Made by a program: the position numbers and the translations under genes. A model generated the notes under the pieces. The model worked only from the letters and a program-made list of their open reading frames with translations. It had not been told where the DNA came from and did not search any database. Source: CAVPTL01 sp963794415 (GTDB taxonomy: Bacteria > Actinomycetota > Thermoleophilia > Gaiellales > JAICJC01). Taken from it: DNA of 64,000 nt. The stretch covers positions 868,001 to 932,000 of the forward strand of contig CAWCDI010000001.1 in assembly GCA_963794415.1 (NCBI GenBank). The letters are read 5' to 3'. Shown in pieces: positions 59,757 to 64,000 of this stretch; position 1 is the stretch's first letter, and every line of letters starts with the position of its first letter.

Positions 59757-60332
59757 GCGATCACGAGCACGCCGACATCGCCCGCCGTCTCCGCGAGCAG
59801 GGCCAGGCCTCCGCTCCCGCCGACCTGCGGGCCGAGGTCATGGCCCAGGTCGCCGCGGAGCCGCGCCGGAAGGCAAACCGGCGCAGCAATCGCTGGTGGC
59901 GGCCGATGCTCGCGACCGCGGCAGTGGCCTGCGCGATCGGCGGAGCCGCAATCGGCGTCTCGCGGATCGGCGACTCCACGACCAGCTCGAGCGGAGCCTC
60001 GAGCGCCGCGGCGATGGCGCAGGGCGAAGCGAGCCAGCTCGCGCCGTCCGAGAGCGACGCACGCACCTACAGCGGTCGCCGTTCAGCGACGCCCAGCGGA
60101 TCCTCGCTCCGTACGAACCGAAGCGCTCGGCATCACGGCCCAGAACTTCTCGGTCACCGTGCCAACCGCAAACTTGCGGAGTCGATAAGCAGCTCCGCGC
60201 CGCCGGCAAGGTCGTCCATGGTTCCAGCTCCGCCGGAGCTGGCGAGAAGCACCAGGCGCCGACGCCATCGGCCTGCCTGTCGACCAGGGCATGGTCATCG
60301 TCGTCGTGCATCCGCACGACAGCGGCAACTAG
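59753..60332 (+). pseudogene. Probable anti-sigma factor (membrane-anchored), broken by about four frameshifts
   Basis: The GTG start overlaps the sigma-factor stop. The N-terminal cytoplasmic part (HADIARRLREQGQASAPADLRAEVMAQVA) and one TM helix (MLATAAVACAIGGAAIGV) are in frame. The extracytoplasmic part must be pieced together: PFSDAQRILAPY, then TEALGITAQNFSVTVPTANL, then DKQLRAAGKVVHGSSSAGAG, then GLPVDQGMVIVVVHPHDSGN. Breaks are near 60075, 60113, 60185 and 60255. The order and style fit an ECF anti-sigma protein. The indel density suggests poor consensus or true decay; the sigma factor itself is intact. Confidence 0.68.
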
Positions 60333-62026
60333 TTCTCCGCGACGACCTGGGCGACCAGATCTGCTGCCTCGACGGCAGAGACCGTCGTTTGCTCGCGATC
60401 CCTTCGCCGCTGGACGTCAACAGTCCCGTCGCTGGCAGTCCGCTTGCCCACCGTGACTCGCACGGGGATGCCGATCAGCTCGGCATCGGCGAACCGTGCT
60501 CCGGGGCCCTTGTCGCGGTCGTCCACCAGCACCCGCAGGTTGCGGGCATCGAGCGATGCGGCCAGCACCTCGGCGGCCTCGAACTGCGGCGATCCCACCT
60601 CGCCGATCACCACCATGTGCACGTCGAACGGCGCGATCGCGGCGGGCCAGACGATGCCCTTCTCGTCGTGTGACTCCTCCACCACCGCTGCCATGATCCG
60701 CGCCAGGCCGATCCCGTAGCTCCCCATCACGATGGGATGCTCCGTGCCGTCCTCGTCGAGGTAGTTGGCTCCGAGGGCCTCGGAGTAGCGCGTGCCAAGC
60801 TTGAAGATGTTCCCCACCTCGATGGCCCGCTCCACCCGCAGGCGGCCCTCGCCGCAGCTGGGGCAGATCTCGTCGCCGGACACCTCGCGGAGGTCGAAGA
60901 ACCCGGCCCCGAAGTCGCGCCCTGCCTGGACGCCGCGCAGGTGGTGGCCGGTGTTGTTGGCACCCGCGACGAACTGGCCCTCGCGCAGCGACTCGTCGGC
61001 CACGATGGGCACGTTCACGCCAACGGGGCCGATGGAGCCGGGCTCCGCACCAAACGTCTCGCGGATCTCGTCGGCGGTCGCGGGCCGGAAGCCCGACTTG
61101 AGCGCCTTCTGCATCTTCAGCTGGTGCAGCCGATCGTCGCCGCGTACGAGGCCCAGCACGAGGGTGCCGTCGTCGGTCACCACGGGCATCGCCTTGGCGG
61201 TCGCGGCCTCGTCCACTCCCAGCGACTCGGCGAGCGCCTCGATGGTGGTCACATCCGGGGTCGCGACCTCCTCGGGAGCGTCCAGCGGAGCCGGGAAGCT
61301 GGGCGGCCGCGGGCTGGAGCGGGCCACCTCGAGGTTCGCGGCGTAGTCGCAGTTGGAGCAGCGCACCAGCCTGTCCTCGCCCGAAGGGCTCGGCGCCATG
61401 AACTCGTGCGCCTCCTTGCCCCCCATCATGCCGGTGTCCGACTCCACCATCCACGCCTCGAGCCCGCAGCGCGCGAAGATGCGCTTGTAGGCCGCCACGT
61501 GCCGATCGTAGGACTCGTCGAGCCCGTCCCAGTCGCGGTCGAAGCTGTAGGAGTCCTTCATCGTGAACTCGCGCGTTCGCAGGATGCCGCTCTTGGGCCG
61601 CGGCTCATCGCGCTCCTTCGTCTGGATCTGGTACCAGATCTGCGGCAGCTCGCGGTAGGAGCGGATCTCGCGTGAGGCGATGAGCGTGAAGCACTCCTCG
61701 TGCGTCATGGCGAGGACGTACTGCTTGCCGGACGAGTCGTCGAGCCGGAACAGGTTGTCCACCCCGTAGCGGCCCGTCTGGCGCCACAGCTCGGCCGGGT
61801 TCATGATTGGCATCGACACCTCCATCGCGAGGGTGTCCATCTCCTCGCGCAGGATCCCGGCGATGCGCTGGATCACCTTCTGCCCCAGCGGCAGGAACGC
61901 GTAGAGGCCCGACCCGATCTGGCGCACGTAGCCGCCGCGCACCAGCAGCCGGTGGCTGATGGCCTCGGCGTCGGCGGGGTCGTCCTTCAGGGTGGGCAGC
62001 AGATACTGCGATGCACGCGTGATCAT
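60329..62026 (-). CDS. proS: Prolyl-tRNA synthetase (bacterial type with editing insert)
   Basis: The 565-residue class II synthetase has motif 1 near MEVSMPIMNPAELW, motif 2 EFTMKDSYSFD, an INS editing domain (about 225-385, with KAMPVVTDDG and GPVGVNVPIVADES), motif 3 GSYGIGLARIM and the HGTP anticodon-binding domain. It charges tRNA-Pro, whose GGG gene lies downstream. Length and layout are those of standard bacterial ProRS. The start is 7 bp after lpdA. Confidence 0.96.
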   Translation of the reverse strand: MITRASQYLLPTLKDDPADAEAISHRLLVRGGYVRQIGSGLYAFLPLGQKVIQRIAGILREEMDTLAMEVSMPIMNPAELWRQTGRYGVDNLFRLDDSSGKQYVLAMTHEECFTLIASREIRSYRELPQIWYQIQTKERDEPRPKSGILRTREFTMKDSYSFDRDWDGLDESYDRHVAAYKRIFARCGLEAWMVESDTGMMGGKEAHEFMAPSPSGEDRLVRCSNCDYAANLEVARSSPRPPSFPAPLDAPEEVATPDVTTIEALAESLGVDEAATAKAMPVVTDDGTLVLGLVRGDDRLHQLKMQKALKSGFRPATADEIRETFGAEPGSIGPVGVNVPIVADESLREGQFVAGANNTGHHLRGVQAGRDFGAGFFDLREVSGDEICPSCGEGRLRVERAIEVGNIFKLGTRYSEALGANYLDEDGTEHPIVMGSYGIGLARIMAAVVEESHDEKGIVWPAAIAPFDVHMVVIGEVGSPQFEAAEVLAASLDARNLRVLVDDRDKGPGARFADAELIGIPVRVTVGKRTASDGTVDVQRRRDREQTTVSAVEAADLVAQVVAEN

Positions 62027-62033
62027 GAAGGCG

Positions 62034-63458
62034 TCAGCTCGCTGCCGCCGCAGCCTTGCGCTTGCGCGCCGGCGGCAGATGGAGCGGACGGCCGAGTGCC
62101 ACGAGGGCTGCCTCCTTGACGGCCTCGGCGAGGGTGGGATGCGCCGCGAACGAGTCGCCGATGGTCTCGACGGTGGCCTCTGCGGTGATCCCCACCACGC
62201 CGGCGTTGATGAGCTCGGTCGCCTGCGGGCCGACGATCACGATGCCCAGGAGCTCGCCGTAGTGGCTCTCGTGGATGGTCTTCACCCAACCGGCGGTGTC
62301 GGCGAACATCTGCGCTCTGGCCGACGCCGCGAACGGGAACTTGCCCACCGCGACGTCGTCGCCGAACTTCTCGCGCGCCTCGGCCTCGGTCATGCCGACG
62401 GACGCCACCTCGGGGTCGGTGTACGTGCAGCGCGGCACAGCTGCGTAGTCGATCTCGGAGTCGTGGCCCAGGGCGTTCTCGGCCGCGATCTCGCCCTCGC
62501 GGAACGAGGTGTGGGCAAGCTGCCACTGCCCGGCGACATCGCCTGCGACGAAGATGTGCGGCACGCTGGTGCGCATGTGGCGGTCGGTGCTCACGCCCTT
62601 GCGGGCATCGAACGAGACGCCGGCTGCCTCGAGGCCGATGTTGTGGACGCTCGGCCCGCGGCCGGTCGCCACCAGGACGAGGTCGGCAGTGACCTCCCCG
62701 CCCTTCGCGTCGGCGTCCTGGAACGTGACGGTCACGTCGTGCTCGCCGTCGACCACCGCGGTGGCGCGGCTGCCGAGGTGCATGGTGATGCCGCGCTTCT
62801 TGAAGGCGCGGGCGAGCTCCTTGGAGGCGTCCTCGTCCTCCATCGGCAGCAGCCGGTCGAGCATCTCGACGATGGTCACCTCGACGCCCCAGTGATGCAT
62901 GATCGAGGCGAACTCGACGCCGATCACGCCGCCGCCCAGGACGAGTAACCGCCTGGGCAGCTCGGTGATCTCGAGCAGGCCGGTGGAATCGACGCAGCGC
63001 GGGCCGTCGATGCCGTCAACGGGCGGGCGCAGCGGATGGCTGCCGGTGGCGATCACCGCGGTCTTGAAGGTGATGTCCTCCTGCCCGTCGACGCCGATGG
63101 TGTGGGCATCCTTGAAGGCGCCATGGCCCGTCACGACCGTGATGCCGTTGGCCTTCACCACGCCGGTGATGCCGTTCACGAGGCCGTTGACGATGTTCTC
63201 CTTGTTGGACTGCGTCTGGGAGAAGTCGAGCTCGGCGCCGGTGACGTTCACGCCGATCTTGGCGTAGTTGCCGCGCGTCTCGGCCAGCGCGTGCGCGGTC
63301 GTGACCCAGGCCTTGGTGGGGATGCAGCCGACCGTGATGCAGGTGCCGCCGACGCGGGCCTGCTCGATCAGTACGACGCTTGCGCCCAGCTGGGCCGCGC
63401 GGATGGCGGCCGGGTATCCCCCGGGCCCGCCGCCCAGGACGGCGACATCACACTCCAT
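62034..63458 (-). CDS. lpdA: Dihydrolipoyl dehydrogenase
   Basis: The 474-residue flavoprotein disulfide reductase has the FAD loop VLGGGPGGYPAAIRAAQLG, redox pair GGTCITVGCIPTK, NAD loop LVLGGGVIGVEFAS, FAD loop 2 FVAGDVAG, and the catalytic His-Glu HPTLAE. It reoxidises lipoyl groups of 2-oxo-acid dehydrogenase complexes. It lies between the lipoyl-domain gene (62 bp upstream) and proS (7 bp downstream) on the minus strand. A Lys/Ala-rich C-terminal tail is unusual but minor. Confidence 0.94.
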   Translation of the reverse strand: MECDVAVLGGGPGGYPAAIRAAQLGASVVLIEQARVGGTCITVGCIPTKAWVTTAHALAETRGNYAKIGVNVTGAELDFSQTQSNKENIVNGLVNGITGVVKANGITVVTGHGAFKDAHTIGVDGQEDITFKTAVIATGSHPLRPPVDGIDGPRCVDSTGLLEITELPRRLLVLGGGVIGVEFASIMHHWGVEVTIVEMLDRLLPMEDEDASKELARAFKKRGITMHLGSRATAVVDGEHDVTVTFQDADAKGGEVTADLVLVATGRGPSVHNIGLEAAGVSFDARKGVSTDRHMRTSVPHIFVAGDVAGQWQLAHTSFREGEIAAENALGHDSEIDYAAVPRCTYTDPEVASVGMTEAEAREKFGDDVAVGKFPFAASARAQMFADTAGWVKTIHESHYGELLGIVIVGPQATELINAGVVGITAEATVETIGDSFAAHPTLAEAVKEAALVALGRPLHLPPARKRKAAAAAS

Positions 63459-63520
63459 AGGAACTCGCTCCTCGCGATCGCTTCTGAAATCGGGTGAATC
63501 CTAGTAGAAGCGCCGGAGCA

Positions 63521-63772
63521 TCAGACCTGCTCGCCGGGCTCCCCGATCCAGGCGATGGTGGTGCCCGCGGGATACTCCTCGCCCTGCTCGGCCACGACCT
63601 GCAGGAGCACGCCCTCGGCCTCGGCCTCGACCTCCTGCGTCACCTTGTCGGTGTCGAGCTCGTAGAGCGGGTCTCCGGGCTTCACGGCGGCTCCGGGCTC
63701 GACGAGGAACCGGATGAGCACCGCTCCGCCGGCGTCGTCGCCGAGGTCGGGGATCGTCACTGCGGTGGCCAT
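63521..63772 (-). CDS. Stand-alone lipoyl-domain protein
   Basis: The 83-residue protein is a single lipoyl/biotinyl domain, with the attachment lysine K43 in LDTDKV and the surrounding FLVEPGAAVKPGDPLYEL and VLLQVVAEQGEEYPAGTTIAWIG. It ends right after the domain; no E2 linker or catalytic domain follows, since lpdA begins 62 bp away. It could be a swinging-arm carrier shared with the E1 and E3 encoded on either side, or the remnant of a separated E2. Confidence 0.85.
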   Translation of the reverse strand: MATAVTIPDLGDDAGGAVLIRFLVEPGAAVKPGDPLYELDTDKVTQEVEAEAEGVLLQVVAEQGEEYPAGTTIAWIGEPGEQV

Positions 63773-63813
63773 ATTTCAAGAGCCTACCCGACGATGACGA
63801 TAGTGTTCCGGCA

Positions 63814-64000
63814 ATGGCGCGAGCACAATCCGAACCGGCGCTCGAACTCGACGCCGAAAACGCCCACCGGCTCTTTCGCGAGATGGTGCTGATCCGCCGC
63901 TTCGAGGAGCGCACCGAGGAGCAGTACACGCGGGCGAGGATCGGCGGCTACTGCCACCTCGCGATCGGCGAGGAGGCCTCGGTCGTCGGCTCCATCGACG
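63814..64000 (+). CDS. Pyruvate/branched-chain 2-oxo-acid dehydrogenase E1 alpha, 5' part
   Basis: The first 62 residues are visible: ENAHRLFREMVLIRRFEERTEEQY then GGYCHLAIGEEASVVGSI, the entry of thiamine-diphosphate E1 alpha subunits (GxxHxxxGQEA pattern with E in place of Q). The gene runs off the window. It diverges from the lipoyl-domain and lpdA genes, completing a 2-oxo-acid dehydrogenase locus. Confidence 0.9.
   Translation, partial: MARAQSEPALELDAENAHRLFREMVLIRRFEERTEEQYTRARIGGYCHLAIGEEASVVGSID

Noticed and set aside
60329..60673. Extension of the anti-sigma frame into the proS region
   Set aside because: It is the antisense frame of proS; the natural end of the anti-sigma gene in its last frame is the TAG at 60330-60332.
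1..64000. CRISPR arrays, rRNA genes, insertion sequences, prophage
   Set aside because: I looked for spaced direct repeats, rRNA signatures and transposase, integrase or capsid proteins and saw none.

Overview
This window comes from a high-GC bacterial chromosome, very probably an actinobacterium. The gene order suggests the deep-branching class Thermoleophilia, but that is an inference from gene content and not a search result. Supporting signs are the cinA-recA-recX-rny run with a perfect actinobacterial-type SOS box, a MurT/GatD pair for peptidoglycan amidation, a zinc-ribbon FHA protein next to an FtsR-like MerR regulator, a single-motif RsiG-like c-di-GMP protein, and abundant GTG/TTG starts. 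I see no rRNA, CRISPR array, insertion sequence or phage block. There is one tRNA (Pro, GGG).

Layout. 0-5.4 kb: end of a RodZ-like gene, then cinA, recA, recX, rny. 5.4-8 kb: a secreted protein and a two-component system. 8-19.5 kb: a catabolic island. A LacI-family regulator and a macrodomain protein diverge from an amidohydrolase, a cysteine-dioxygenase-like cupin, a zinc alcohol dehydrogenase, a complete peptide-type ABC transporter, a formaldehyde-activating-enzyme (Fae) homologue and an enolase-superfamily enzyme. 19.5-27.3 kb: a small membrane protein, a gene bracketed by inverted 31-bp repeats, then miaB, miaA, a membrane protein, dapF-like, dapL-like, hflX, dut and a NUDIX gene. 27.3-30.7 kb: aminotransferase, gatD, murT and a small gene on the minus strand. 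30.8-34 kb: homing-endonuclease-repeat protein, RpoD-type sigma factor, membrane flippase-like protein.

34-46 kb is rich in c-di-GMP signalling and envelope genes: an HD-GYP protein with a degenerate GGDEF partner, a promoter-to-terminator leader or small RNA ahead of a 720-residue coiled-coil protein, a GGDEF cyclase, apt, and a minus-strand operon pgsA - mannose-1-P guanylyltransferase/phosphomannomutase fusion - RsiG-like - FHA - MerR. 46-51.6 kb: a processive glycosyltransferase with a HEAT-repeat partner, and a holin-domain phosphodiesterase with a broken membrane partner. 51.6-58.9 kb: MFS exporter, Tat-exported ferritin-like protein, small enzymes, secreted proteins, and an STAS/RsbW anti-sigma module. 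59-64 kb: tRNA-Pro, an ECF sigma factor with a broken anti-sigma gene, proS, lpdA, a stand-alone lipoyl protein, and the start of a divergent E1-alpha gene.

Two window-wide oddities matter for any user. First, at least seven genes contain single-base frameshifts, several in G or C runs, with both flanking halves well conserved. This looks like consensus error, although real decay cannot be excluded. Second, three genes have ATC exactly where an ATG start is expected, two of them behind strong Shine-Dalgarno sequences.

The most interesting biology is the Fae/enolase/dioxygenase/amidohydrolase island, the RsiG-like c-di-GMP switch, the dapF-like gene lacking both catalytic cysteines, and the 36.3 kb leader RNA.
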